Below, piece after piece: positions 38,691 to 48,576 of a stretch of DNA of 64,000 bases. The position numbers were made by a program, and so were the translations under genes. The stretch is from NCBI GenBank assembly GCA_013286315.1, contig JABDFX010000004.1, positions 1-64,000 on the forward strand, given 5' to 3'. Below the pieces are notes generated by a model, which saw nothing but the letters and a program-made list of their open reading frames with translations, had not been told where the DNA came from and did not search any database. Within the stretch, counting starts at the first letter, position 1; the number at the start of each line of letters is the position of its first letter. The stretch is from Bacteroidota bacterium. GTDB taxonomy: Bacteria; Bacteroidota; Bacteroidia; Chitinophagales; Chitinophagaceae.

Positions 38691-39212
38691 TTGAAGACGA
38701 TCCTGACTGAAAAAGAACTCGGACTTACTATCCAGCGATTGAGTCATCAACTCCTCGAAAACCATCTTAGTTTCCAGGATCTCGTGATCATCGGTATTCA
38801 GCCTCGTGGAATTTATTTTTCAGACAGGATCGTACAGCAGATCAATGAACAGATAAAACCAGCAAAAATTACATACGGGAAACTCGATAATACATTTTAC
38901 CGCGATGATGTGCGTCAGGGCCTTCATACACTCAATCAGACTGACATGCTCTTCAGCGTGGAAAATAAAACAGTGATCCTCGTGGATGATGTACTATATA
39001 CCGGCAGAACGATACGGGCTTCCATGGACGCCCTGTTGACCTTTGGCAGACCAGCTAAAGTGGAGCTTTGTATATTAATTGACCGGCGATTCAGCCGTGA
39101 AGTGCCTATACAGGCCGATTTCGTGGGTAGATCCATTGATACCATCATAACCCAGCGAGTAAAAGTATTATGGAAGGAAAGGGACGGAAAGGAGGAAGTA
39201 GTTCTTTTATAG
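38691..39212 (+). CDS. pyrR: PyrR-like bifunctional pyrimidine regulator/uracil phosphoribosyltransferase (TTG start)
   Basis: IIGIQPRGIYFSDRI...TVILVDDVLYTGRTIRASMDAL PRPP motif. Confidence 0.93.
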   Translation: MKTILTEKELGLTIQRLSHQLLENHLSFQDLVIIGIQPRGIYFSDRIVQQINEQIKPAKITYGKLDNTFYRDDVRQGLHTLNQTDMLFSVENKTVILVDDVLYTGRTIRASMDALLTFGRPAKVELCILIDRRFSREVPIQADFVGRSIDTIITQRVKVLWKERDGKEEVVLL

Positions 39213-39316
39213 GCAGGAAGCGGGAGGCTTGAAGCGTGAAGCCAGACCTCTTTTTTGTCTAATGCAACAACTGAATTTATTTGAAAAGCCTCATGCCACA
39301 TGCTTCGAGCGTCCTA
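39210..39316. repeat. Imperfect inverted pair of period-7 arrays (cttgaag/cgtgaag)
   Basis: Left caggaag cgggagg cttgaag cgtgaag; reverse complement of 39287-39316 contains gctcgaagcatgtggcatgaggc. Confidence 0.65.
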
Positions 39317-39364
39317 CTTAAATTGTTTTGGAGTATGGACCTGAAAATATAACTTTGACTTTTA

Positions 39365-40297
39365 ATGCAACTCAGTACCAAACATCTTCTTGGCATTCGA
39401 GATTTACTGGCTTCCGACATTCAGACTATATTAGACACGGCTACTCAGTTTAAGGAAGTTCTTCAAAGACCCATCAAAAAAGTTCCTACGCTACGCGATG
39501 TAACCATCGTTAATCTTTTTTATGAGAACTCCACACGTACGAGGATTTCATTTGAATTGGCAGAAAAAAGGCTTTCGGCAGATACAGTCAATTTTACAGC
39601 TTCGGGTTCTTCGGTGTCCAAAGGAGAAAGTTTACTCGATACCGTCAATAATATCCTTTCTATGAAGGTAGATATGGTGGTCATGCGGCACAGTGCCAGC
39701 GGAGCACCTCATTTCCTCGCGAAACATATTCCTGCAGCCATTGTGAACGCCGGCGACGGTATTAATGAGCATCCCACGCAGGCTTTGCTGGATGCATTTT
39801 CCATCAGAGAAAAACTGGGTTCGCTGGAAGGGAAGAAAGTTGCCATCATTGGTGATATTATGCATTCCCGGGTAGCACTCAGTAATATATATCTCCTGAA
39901 AAAAATGGGAGCCGAAGTAATGGTGGCGGGGCCCCCTACGCTGATCCCCCTGTATATCACAGAAGCATTTGGCATACCCGTGGAATACAATCTACGCAGG
40001 GCGCTGGAATGGTGCGACGTGGCTAATGTATTACGTATTCAACTTGAAAGGCAGAACCAGGTCTTATTTTCTTCGCTAAGAGAATATAGTCTGGCTTACG
40101 GTATTAACCGGAAGATACTGGACAGTTTGTCAAAAGAAATATTGATCATGCATCCGGGCCCTATCAACCGTGGTGTGGAACTGGACAGTGATGCGGCGGA
40201 CAGTAAACAGTCCATCATTTTACAACAGGTTGAGAATGGAGTCGCCGTACGCATGGCAGTCCTTTATCTGTTGGCGGGCAAAGCAACGAATCTTTAA
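39365..40297 (+). CDS. pyrB: Aspartate carbamoyltransferase catalytic subunit
   Basis: NLFYENSTRTRISFELAEKRLSAD, HPTQALLDAFSIREKLG, HPGPINRGVELDSD. Confidence 0.97.
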   Translation: MQLSTKHLLGIRDLLASDIQTILDTATQFKEVLQRPIKKVPTLRDVTIVNLFYENSTRTRISFELAEKRLSADTVNFTASGSSVSKGESLLDTVNNILSMKVDMVVMRHSASGAPHFLAKHIPAAIVNAGDGINEHPTQALLDAFSIREKLGSLEGKKVAIIGDIMHSRVALSNIYLLKKMGAEVMVAGPPTLIPLYITEAFGIPVEYNLRRALEWCDVANVLRIQLERQNQVLFSSLREYSLAYGINRKILDSLSKEILIMHPGPINRGVELDSDAADSKQSIILQQVENGVAVRMAVLYLLAGKATNL

Positions 40298-40315
40298 TCC
40301 CTTCAAAATCATCGT

Positions 40316-40795
40316 ATGCAACGGATCGCAGTATTTCCCGGCACATTTGATCCGATTACCATCGGACACGTAGATATTATTAATCGTTCATTGGGATTGT
40401 TTGATAAAGTGGTGATAGGGATCGGAAGAAATGTAAATAAACTTCCGATGTTTTCCGAAGAACAGAGAATTACCTGGCTTAAGGAAATCTATAAAAATAA
40501 TCCGCGTGTGGAAGCAGTTTTATATGATGGTCTCACCATCAAATGTTGCCAGCAGGTGGGTGCTCATTACATCATTCGGGGAATCCGCTATGTGAATGAC
40601 TTTGAGTATGAAAAAGCGATCGCTGATATGAACCGAAGTTTGGATTTTCATATAGAAACAGTATTTCTTACCTGTTTGCCGCAATATACTTCAGTGGCAT
40701 CTACACTTGTGCGTGACGTGATACGAAATGGTGGCGATGTAACGCCTTTTTTGCCGGAGGTAGTTGCTGAATCACTCAAAAAGCTTAAAGCTTAA
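40316..40795 (+). CDS. coaD: Pantetheine-phosphate adenylyltransferase
   Basis: IAVFPGTFDPITIGHVDIINRSLGLFDKVVIGIG...YTSVASTLVRDVIRNGGDV. Confidence 0.97.
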   Translation: MQRIAVFPGTFDPITIGHVDIINRSLGLFDKVVIGIGRNVNKLPMFSEEQRITWLKEIYKNNPRVEAVLYDGLTIKCCQQVGAHYIIRGIRYVNDFEYEKAIADMNRSLDFHIETVFLTCLPQYTSVASTLVRDVIRNGGDVTPFLPEVVAESLKKLKA

Positions 40796-40890
40796 CACGT
40801 AACGCTCAAGGCTCATAAAGCAAGCGTGCAAATATCAGGGAGCATCCGACCCTCGTTCAACGATAAATGATCAACGACCGATGATCATTT
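40780..40890. repeat. Two period-7 blocks after coaD (taaagct/taacgct type and cgttcaa/tgatcaa type)
   Basis: aagctta aagctta acacgta acgctca aggctca; then cgttcaa cgataaa tgatcaa cgaccga tgatcat. Confidence 0.7.
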
Positions 40891-40918
40891 TTGGAATATA
40901 AACACAAAATCATTCGCC

Positions 40919-41356
40919 ATGTCCATTTGGTTTAAGAAAGATATTAATTTGGAAAAGTTGAATCAGTTTTCAGCGAACACAATGAATGAATTGCTGGGAA
41001 TCAGGATCACGGAATTAGGTGAAAATTATATTAAAGCCACGATGCCGGTGGATAAAAGAACACACCAGGCTTACGGAATATTGCATGGAGGCGCATCTGC
41101 GGCACTGGCGGAAACACTTGGCAGCATTGGATCTGTCATCATCGTGGATCCCGAACAATACATTTGCGTGGGAGTAGAAATCAATGCCAATCACATTAGA
41201 AGTGTGAGGGATGGATTTGTTACCGGAACAGCTGTTCCATTACATGTTGGTGCTTCCTCTCATGTGTGGGAAATCAAGATCGTGGATAAGAATGATAAAC
41301 TCGTTTGTGTGAGCAGGCTCACGGTGTTCGTGAAGCAAAAGAAACGATCACGTTAG
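40919..41356 (+). CDS. Hotdog-fold thioesterase (PaaI family)
   Basis: AYGILHGGASAALAETLGSIGSVI...VGVEINANHIRSVRDGFVTGTA. Confidence 0.92.
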   Translation: MSIWFKKDINLEKLNQFSANTMNELLGIRITELGENYIKATMPVDKRTHQAYGILHGGASAALAETLGSIGSVIIVDPEQYICVGVEINANHIRSVRDGFVTGTAVPLHVGASSHVWEIKIVDKNDKLVCVSRLTVFVKQKKRSR

Positions 41357-41424
41357 TATGGAAGTATGGAAGTTTGGAAGTGAAAACTATCTAACTACTT
41401 CCATACTTCCATACTTCCATACTA
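41354..41424. repeat. 28-bp inverted repeat of period-8 units spanning both convergent stop codons
   Basis: 41354-41381 tagtatggaagtatggaagtttggaagt versus reverse complement of 41397-41424 tagtatggaagtatggaagtatggaagt: 27/28. Confidence 0.95.
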
Positions 41425-41841
41425 GAGTAGCCCGCCTGCTCTCAGCACTTCGACAATGGCAGGATACGTATTGCGCAATACAATCTCAAAATCTGCAGGT
41501 GCTATCCATCTTAAATCGGTAATATCTTCTTCCGTTTGCGGGATCAGTAACTGATGACTGGTCGTCGACATGTGAAACCAATGCGTTTTCTTCTCAATCA
41601 CTTTGCCTAGTTCTTCATATTCATGCAGCGTCTGCAACAAAAATTTTTTTAACTCCAGTCGCCCCACGCCCGTTTCTTCCTCAACTTCCCGGAGGGCACA
41701 TTCTTCCAATGTTTCTCCGGGATCAAGTTTACCTTTGGGCAGGTCCCATTTGCCCCGGCGGAACATAAACAGGATCTCCCCCTTTTCATTTTCAACAAGC
41801 CCACCGGCAGCAAGGAGAAGAATCTTTTTGGATATGATCAT
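41422..41841 (-). CDS. NUDIX hydrolase
   Basis: PKGKLDPGETLEECALREVEEETGVG Nudix box. Confidence 0.95.
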   Translation of the reverse strand: MIISKKILLLAAGGLVENEKGEILFMFRRGKWDLPKGKLDPGETLEECALREVEEETGVGRLELKKFLLQTLHEYEELGKVIEKKTHWFHMSTTSHQLLIPQTEEDITDLRWIAPADFEIVLRNTYPAIVEVLRAGGLL

Positions 41842-41908
41842 GATATAGTAAAGATAAAGGGGACGGGCACAATGACAGAAACAAAGGGATTTTTTTTATC
41901 TTCACACC

Positions 41909-42550
41909 ATGACCAACGAAAAAGCAGTAGCTGAAAAATTACTGGAAATTCAGGCAATCAAACTAAATCTGGAAAAACCATTTACCTGGGCTTCCGGATG
42001 GAAAAGCCCCATCTATTGCGACAACCGCAAAACGCTTTCCTTTCCTCATGTCAGGGAGTTTATAAAATCCGAAATGTGTAACCTGATTTTTGAAGAATTT
42101 CCGGATGCGGAATACCTGGCCGGAGTCGCTACGGCTGGTATTGCATGGGGCGCTATGGCCGCCGATCAGCTGAAACTGCCCTTTATTTACGTTCGTTCAA
42201 AACCCAAGGATCACGGAATGGGAAACCAGATTGAAGGATTTTATAAAGAAGGGAAACAGGTGCTGGTCATTGAGGATCTGGTTTCTACCGGGAAAAGCAG
42301 TCTGGCAGTAATACAGACATTGAAATCAGCAGGGTTGCAAATTGCAGGCCTGGTTTCTATATTTAATTATGGTTTCGATGAAGCGGCAGATGGCTTTACA
42401 GTTGAAGGCGTTAAAACCAGGTCACTGACAGACTATCCGACACTGATCAAACTGGCCGTTGAAAAAGGAACCGTTAGTGCAGCCCAGCACAAAACACTTG
42501 TTAAATGGCGGGAAGATCCCGCACACTGGAATGCTCTTTCGTATTTTTGA
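41909..42550 (+). CDS. pyrE: Orotate phosphoribosyltransferase
   Basis: FTWASGWKSPIYCDNRKTLSFP...VLVIEDLVSTGKSSLAVI. Confidence 0.96.
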   Translation: MTNEKAVAEKLLEIQAIKLNLEKPFTWASGWKSPIYCDNRKTLSFPHVREFIKSEMCNLIFEEFPDAEYLAGVATAGIAWGAMAADQLKLPFIYVRSKPKDHGMGNQIEGFYKEGKQVLVIEDLVSTGKSSLAVIQTLKSAGLQIAGLVSIFNYGFDEAADGFTVEGVKTRSLTDYPTLIKLAVEKGTVSAAQHKTLVKWREDPAHWNALSYF

Positions 42551-42565
42551 AAATAAATACATGCC

Positions 42566-42940
42566 ATGAAAAAGATATTGTGGATGACTATGATCGTCAA
42601 TTGCTTTTTTCTCATCAGCCGGGCCCAGCAGCCTGTTCGTAAAGGCGGCCTGGAAACTGCAACCATTTCCGTTCCAACCGTTCAATGTGAACAATGCAAG
42701 GATAGAATAGAAAGATATATCTCCCGGGAAGATGGAATTCAAATGGTGAAAGTCGATTACAAACATCATACTTGCAAAGTGACTTATATCTGGGACCGTA
42801 CGACCATTGAAAATATAAAAACAGCTATAGCCAATATCGGTTACGATGCCGGTGACGTAGCGGCAGACCCGGAGGCATATAAAAAACTACCCACCTGTTG
42901 TAAAAAGCCCGAAGATGGCGGCGGTCACCAAAAAAACTAA
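42566..42940 (+). CDS. Secreted heavy-metal-associated (HMA) domain protein
   Basis: Signal peptide; ISVPTVQCEQCKDRIERYISREDGIQMVKVDYKHHTCKVTY; C-terminal TCCKKP. Confidence 0.85.
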   Translation: MKKILWMTMIVNCFFLISRAQQPVRKGGLETATISVPTVQCEQCKDRIERYISREDGIQMVKVDYKHHTCKVTYIWDRTTIENIKTAIANIGYDAGDVAADPEAYKKLPTCCKKPEDGGGHQKN

Positions 42941-44419
42941 ATGGAGGATTTAAAAAGAAGAACTTTTATCCGCAATAGCTTCCTGGCAGGAGCCGGAATC
43001 TCACTCACCGTCCCTGAAATATTTAATAAAACAGTATCAAATCTACCCGCCGAATCCGGTGTTCAAAAAAAATCAGGTACCAAAAAAATAGTTGTCGCCG
43101 GTGCTGGCATCAGCGGTTTATGCTGTGCATATGAACTGATAAAGGCAGGGCACGATATGAATGTTCTGGAAGCCAGTGGCCGTCATGGCGGTCATGTTTT
43201 CACCGGCAGGGATGGATTTTCCGATGGACTTTATGCGGACTATGGGGCGGATCATATCACAGATCCGGGATACGAAAAATTCTTTGAATACAGTAAGGAA
43301 TTTAGTCTCACAGTAATACCATACCGTCAGGGGAATGATGGACTGAGTATGATAAAAGGGAAATTTTATTCAGCAGAACAACTCCGCGATCCGGCTATCT
43401 TAAAGTCTTTTGGTTTCAATGACCGGGAAGTTCAATTACTTTCACGGAACGGCTGGTGGGAACTTCAATCATTTTATCTTCAAACTTATATTTCAAAATT
43501 TACCGATCCCTTACAACCATTTGGAGTCGGGCTCGACGACCTGGATAATATTTCCCTTGCTGACCTTTATAAAAAACAGGGAGCGTCCGGAATGGCTCTG
43601 GAATATCTGGGTGGTCATAATACCTCGGCATTATATAAAGTCTGGCGTCTGGCTATTATGGGTTTTCGCGGAATACCACTTTCAGAGGGCAACACATTCC
43701 GGTTGAAAGGCGGCAACCAGGAAATAACCAATGCATTTGCAAAAAAACTGGGCAAACGGGTGCACCTGGGCTCGCCTGTCATTTCGATAAACCAATCTCC
43801 TCAATCCGTTACGGTGAAATACAGGCAATACGGATATGAAGAAGAAAAACAGATCTCTGCTGATTTTCTGGTGAATGCGATTTCAATGCCTGTCTTTAAA
43901 AAAATTGTAGTGACCCCGGCCCTTTCTGCGGAAAAACAATTCGTAGTTGAGAATCTTGCATATACGTCTCATCCGCATTATATTTTCGAGGCCAGTTCAA
44001 AATTCTGGCTGGACGACGGACTGAAGTCTATAAATCTGGAATTTGATGATCCGGATATTCAAGCAACCTGGCAAACAGCTGATGAGGTCGAAACAGAAAG
44101 AGTGATGATAGTCGCCTATGGGCCTTCAGGACTCTCGCCGCAAAGAGTACTGGCCGCTTTCAGAAGATTATATCCCGGTAAACGCGATACCATCGTGCAG
44201 GCATTGACGAAGGACTGGTCAAAGGACAGTTTTGCTCCCACCTGCGAGATGGTTCCATTTCCCGTAGGTCAAATGCGCAAATTCTGGCCGCAAGTATTGA
44301 AGCCGGAAGGAAGGATTTTTTTCATTGGCACCTATGCTGATAATATGAGCCGTGGAATGGAATCCTGTCTCCGTTCAGCCAGGCGCGTTGCCGAAGAAAT
44401 CAACAGTTTGTCAACATAA
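42941..44419 (+). CDS. Tat-signal FAD-dependent amine-oxidase-like oxidoreductase
   Basis: RRTFIRNSFLAGAGISL Tat-like leader; KIVVAGAGISGLCCAYELIKAGHDMNVLEASGRHGGH dinucleotide-binding motif. Confidence 0.9.
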   Translation: MEDLKRRTFIRNSFLAGAGISLTVPEIFNKTVSNLPAESGVQKKSGTKKIVVAGAGISGLCCAYELIKAGHDMNVLEASGRHGGHVFTGRDGFSDGLYADYGADHITDPGYEKFFEYSKEFSLTVIPYRQGNDGLSMIKGKFYSAEQLRDPAILKSFGFNDREVQLLSRNGWWELQSFYLQTYISKFTDPLQPFGVGLDDLDNISLADLYKKQGASGMALEYLGGHNTSALYKVWRLAIMGFRGIPLSEGNTFRLKGGNQEITNAFAKKLGKRVHLGSPVISINQSPQSVTVKYRQYGYEEEKQISADFLVNAISMPVFKKIVVTPALSAEKQFVVENLAYTSHPHYIFEASSKFWLDDGLKSINLEFDDPDIQATWQTADEVETERVMIVAYGPSGLSPQRVLAAFRRLYPGKRDTIVQALTKDWSKDSFAPTCEMVPFPVGQMRKFWPQVLKPEGRIFFIGTYADNMSRGMESCLRSARRVAEEINSLST

Positions 44420-44513
44420 TCAAAAAGAAAATAAACGGAATTACTTTAATACGTTTAGGGATTATAACAGATAGAAACAAAAAATTTAGTTTCCAATGAT
44501 TTATTTTTAGTGC

Positions 44514-45215
44514 ATGTTGAAAGGATTACATGCCGGCATGCTGATATTTATTACCCTTATCGGGCAAACGCCTAACCACGCGCCGGTTATCAGGATTTCC
44601 CAACCGGCAAATCATCTGGTTTGTACGTGGGGTAGTCAGGTTCAGTATTCAGTTGACGTGTCAGACACGGAGGACGGTGAATCGAAATATCAGGAAATTC
44701 AACCTGCTGAAGTGCTCGTCAGATTAAAATATGCAGAAAATTCAGCTCAGGCATCCGCTTACCTGAAACAAAAAAAGTTCAATGACACGGTAGGCCTGAT
44801 GCATATGATGGTATCAAATTGTTTTAGCTGTCATGGATTTAAGACTAAATTAGCCGGTCCTTCCCTCCAGGATATCAGTAAGAGATATCCGAATACTTCT
44901 TCTTCACGCGAACAACTGGAAAATCATATTCTAACAGGATCCACCGGTATATGGGGCAAAGAAGTAATGCCTACACATCCGGAATTAAATGCAGAGTTTG
45001 CACAAAAAATGGTTCAGTGGATCTTAACATATGCTAATGATCCCGGATTGAATTATTTTGTGGGGTTACAGGGTGTATTACCATTAAATAAACCGAAAAC
45101 AAACATACACTCCGGAGTTTTTATAGTTACCGCCTTTTATACCGACCACGGAACCGCCGATTTCCCCAATAGAAGAATAACAGGTTCCGCTCAGTCTATA
45201 CTGAAAATGAAATAA
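44514..45215 (+). CDS. c-type cytochrome
   Basis: CFSCHGFKTKLAGPSLQDISKRYPN...GKEVMPTHPEL: CxxCH and distal Met ligand. Confidence 0.88.
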   Translation: MLKGLHAGMLIFITLIGQTPNHAPVIRISQPANHLVCTWGSQVQYSVDVSDTEDGESKYQEIQPAEVLVRLKYAENSAQASAYLKQKKFNDTVGLMHMMVSNCFSCHGFKTKLAGPSLQDISKRYPNTSSSREQLENHILTGSTGIWGKEVMPTHPELNAEFAQKMVQWILTYANDPGLNYFVGLQGVLPLNKPKTNIHSGVFIVTAFYTDHGTADFPNRRITGSAQSILKMK

Positions 45216-45230
45216 CAATCCTGGTCGTAA

Positions 45231-46259
45231 TTAATATTTAACGTCGACAGAATATTTTCCTTCACCAAGACCGAGTTCCGCAGACGCTGCATTGCTGATA
45301 CGAATGAGAAGGCCGGCACTTTCCTTCATGTCAGGAAGTTGTCCGAGAACCTTTGCATAAACCGTTTTTCCATTGGTCGCTGTAACCCTGATAATTGATC
45401 CGACGGTTATGCCATTCATCAAAGCGTAATATTTTCCGTCGGTCCATCCACTCGTGCTTTTAAAGGTTCCGGCCATACCGGAAGCTGATTTCCCGGCACC
45501 GGTATAATCGATGCTGAAGAAACCACCATTGCTATGTGTAACAGCATAATTGTTCATCCTTTCCGGAGGATTGTTCACAGGAATTGCTGTGGTCGTGGGT
45601 GTGGTTGTGTTGGGGACAGTTGAAACTGCTGGTTTGGCCGGGGGTTGTGAGATAGTAGCTGTTGGACTCGTCTGAGTCGATTTACTACCTGTCTGGACTA
45701 AAGCGGGATTGGAAGTCTTCAATGTTTTGACCTGTTCATCGGCCGTGGCCGGACTGGTTACGGGATTTGTTGATATTCCCATAGCCAATGGTGAAAGATC
45801 TGTTTTCACTTTCAGATATCCGACAATTAAAACGGTTCCTTTTTTTACATCGTCCCGTTTAATCTTGTTCCATCTTTCAAGACTTGTTACCGGCACGTCG
45901 TTGTATATTGAACTGATCTTATACATCCATTCTTTGTCACCTACCTCGTGATATACCGGAATAAGAGACTCATTGGTGGTTTTCAACTGTTTTTGATCAA
46001 AATTGCCTGAAGTAAGCGGAATATTGAGAACTGTTGCTACTTCTAAAGGTTTATCGAAATTCATATTGTTAAAACTGGCGATATCGTGCGGAGGGCAATT
46101 GAACAAACGACCGATACTATACCAGTTTTCTTTTGCTACCACCGTATGCGTCAGGTAGAATTTGCCTTGGGTTCCTTCTATTTTAAGCTGGGGACTCTGG
46201 GAATATCCGTTTGAAACTGCACAAATCAGGCAAAATATAAGGGCTCTCCTGTTTTTCAT
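45231..46259 (-). CDS. LysM domain protein with C-terminal RlpA/DPBB-like domain
   Basis: HTVVAKENWYSIGRLFNCPPHDIASFNNM LysM; SGMAGTFKSTSGWTDGKYYALMNGITVGSIIRVTATNGKTVYAKVLG. Confidence 0.8.
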   Translation of the reverse strand: MKNRRALIFCLICAVSNGYSQSPQLKIEGTQGKFYLTHTVVAKENWYSIGRLFNCPPHDIASFNNMNFDKPLEVATVLNIPLTSGNFDQKQLKTTNESLIPVYHEVGDKEWMYKISSIYNDVPVTSLERWNKIKRDDVKKGTVLIVGYLKVKTDLSPLAMGISTNPVTSPATADEQVKTLKTSNPALVQTGSKSTQTSPTATISQPPAKPAVSTVPNTTTPTTTAIPVNNPPERMNNYAVTHSNGGFFSIDYTGAGKSASGMAGTFKSTSGWTDGKYYALMNGITVGSIIRVTATNGKTVYAKVLGQLPDMKESAGLLIRISNAASAELGLGEGKYSVDVKY

Positions 46260-46323
46260 TTCAGGTATTTATGGATGAACGCAAAGATGCTTAATAATCT
46301 TGCAAATGAAATATTAAAAAAAA

Positions 46324-47760
46324 CTATTGCCTGATCCTCCATGACTTAGGATAGTAGTTATTCATTCTTTTATCCAGTAACTTAACCCAACCTAAACGCT
46401 GTCCCTGGAAGCAAACCGTATGCCAGCCCTTTGCCGGCAAATGGGTATTAAATGGATTGCCCCGCAGGAAATCAAGCGCGTCTGATTTTGACACATGCAA
46501 TGCAGGGGAATCATACCGCAGGAAATTCGCCAGAGCCAGTTCATGATCAGGAATCCAGTCACGTTCTCCTGCTTTTCCAACTCTGACACCAGCTTTCTTC
46601 AAATAGAGATTATTTTTCAATAATTCGAGGTCGCTCATTAAGTCAGGCATCAAAGCATGTATTGAGTCCTCAATAGATATATATTCCAACGTATCCGGAC
46701 AAATCCATTCGCCGATTTGCTTTTCAGCGGATTTGGAAATAGCCAAGGAATTCTTACCTGATTTAGTCGCCCGGCCATGTTTTGCCTGGTTACCGATCGA
46801 ATATTGATTTGATTTCTCTGTAACGGCAGTTTGTTTTTTTTGTATAACGGAAAGGAAAAATCCCTCCCCTGAAAGTTTATACGGATAAAACCGGTAACCA
46901 AATGCCTGTGCGAAGTCAGATTGGGTTTCGATGATATTCCAAAGAGGATCCGGAGTCAGGGCAACCGTTTTACAGGAATACTGATTGAAAAGAAAATCCA
47001 GTATATCTTCATTTTCTTCCTTCGAATATGAACAGGTGGAATATATCAAGAATCCATCTTCTTTCAGGCAATCCCATACATCTGACAGGATGCGCTGTTG
47101 CCGCTGATTGCAAAGTTTTACCAATTCCGTGCTCCAGGAGGAAGCGGCTTCAGGATCCTTTCTGTATAATCCACTCCCACTGCAGGGCGCATCAATCAGA
47201 ATTATATCGAAAAAGCCCGGGATTCTTCTGAAGTGTGACGGATCATTATTGGATACAAAACCATTTGCCCTGCCCCATTTAGTCAAATTCTGGGTTAAAA
47301 CCGGAACACGTGTTTTAATTACTTCATTACTGAGTAAAAGAGATTCCTGTGAAATCAGAGATTGTATCAATGTGGATTTACCACCAGGCGCGGCACACAA
47401 ATCAAGAACCTTTAATTTATGACGCAGATCAGCAATATGTTTTAAAGCAAACGAAACAAACATTCCGGATGCTTCCTGCACATAATAGGCTCCTGCATGA
47501 AACAAAGGATCCAGTGTAAAGGAAGGACGGCTTCTAAGATAATAGGCATCCGAAGCCCAGGGAACTTTGCCTGCCAATCCAAACGGAGGATATGCTTTTT
47601 CAGTGGACCATATATCGTTACGGAGAATGGGTTTTTCAATATTCAGATGAACCGAAACCAGTTGTTCTCCGGAATCATGAATATGCTGAAAAGCATCTGA
47701 ATCAAAATGATCCATCTTTTTCAATGAATTGACTAATCCCAATGGTAAATATGAATCCAA
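46324..47760 (-). CDS. RsmB/NOP-family rRNA/tRNA methyltransferase (RsmF-like)
   Basis: VLDLCAAPGGKSTLIQSL...LIDAPCSGSGLYRKDPEA...YSTCSYSKEENEDIL. Confidence 0.93.
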   Translation of the reverse strand: MDSYLPLGLVNSLKKMDHFDSDAFQHIHDSGEQLVSVHLNIEKPILRNDIWSTEKAYPPFGLAGKVPWASDAYYLRSRPSFTLDPLFHAGAYYVQEASGMFVSFALKHIADLRHKLKVLDLCAAPGGKSTLIQSLISQESLLLSNEVIKTRVPVLTQNLTKWGRANGFVSNNDPSHFRRIPGFFDIILIDAPCSGSGLYRKDPEAASSWSTELVKLCNQRQQRILSDVWDCLKEDGFLIYSTCSYSKEENEDILDFLFNQYSCKTVALTPDPLWNIIETQSDFAQAFGYRFYPYKLSGEGFFLSVIQKKQTAVTEKSNQYSIGNQAKHGRATKSGKNSLAISKSAEKQIGEWICPDTLEYISIEDSIHALMPDLMSDLELLKNNLYLKKAGVRVGKAGERDWIPDHELALANFLRYDSPALHVSKSDALDFLRGNPFNTHLPAKGWHTVCFQGQRLGWVKLLDKRMNNYYPKSWRIRQ

Positions 47761-47772
47761 TGATTTTATAGT

Positions 47773-48570
47773 TCAAAAACGGATTACGAATTGTTGTTTT
47801 ACTTTGAATTCGTTGCGAAAAAATACAAGTCCCGCGGAAAAGATATCGATACTCATTTTAACGCGCGGATCTGCCTGGATTGTTTCCCAGGCTTCTTCCA
47901 TCTCGCGGCTCCAGTGAATATCATGAATGATGATGAGTGAGGAATCTGAAATCCTGTTCAGGAATTTTTCAAAGTATTCAAGCACGGGTTTTTTTCGATG
48001 ATTGCCATCGATAAAAACCATGTCTGGCGTAGGATTCAATTCGATTTGCTCCGGCAAAGTTGTTTCAAAGTCTCCTGTCGACTGCGTGATGTTGCTGAGT
48101 TTTAATTTTTGGAAGTTCTCATGGGCAATACCAGCAATAGCGGGGGACCCTTCCATGGTTACAACCCGTGAAGCAGCATCGGCAGAGGCGAGATACGCGG
48201 TAGAGATTCCAAGAGAACTCCCCAGTTCCATGATCAACCGGGCGCGATAGAAATTAGCAAGACGAAATAATAACCTACCGAATTTCTGATCAGAAACGAC
48301 ATTGCGTGCAATCTCAGAAATTTTTTTTTTCGAATGTGTCTTTTTCTTTGAACCGGCACCCAGATCATGTATATCCAAAACCCTATGATCCTGCAACATG
48401 TTTTTCTTGACGGTTTCAATTAGTTTGTAAGCATAATAGTCACGATCGTCATTGAATACTTCCCTGATTAACTCGTAAACAAAGGGCGAATGGATACCAT
48501 GGCCCTTGCCGCTGGAAGCGAGCGCATAATATTGAAACCACTTAAGTGCAAGTTGAGATTTTGAATACAT
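47773..48570 (-). CDS. Class I SAM-dependent O-methyltransferase-like protein
   Basis: LIMELGSSLGISTAYLASADAASRVVTMEGSP...DMVFIDGNHRKKPVLEYFEKFL. Confidence 0.82.
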   Translation of the reverse strand: MYSKSQLALKWFQYYALASSGKGHGIHSPFVYELIREVFNDDRDYYAYKLIETVKKNMLQDHRVLDIHDLGAGSKKKTHSKKKISEIARNVVSDQKFGRLLFRLANFYRARLIMELGSSLGISTAYLASADAASRVVTMEGSPAIAGIAHENFQKLKLSNITQSTGDFETTLPEQIELNPTPDMVFIDGNHRKKPVLEYFEKFLNRISDSSLIIIHDIHWSREMEEAWETIQADPRVKMSIDIFSAGLVFFRNEFKVKQQFVIRF

Positions 48571-48576
48571 GTGTCC

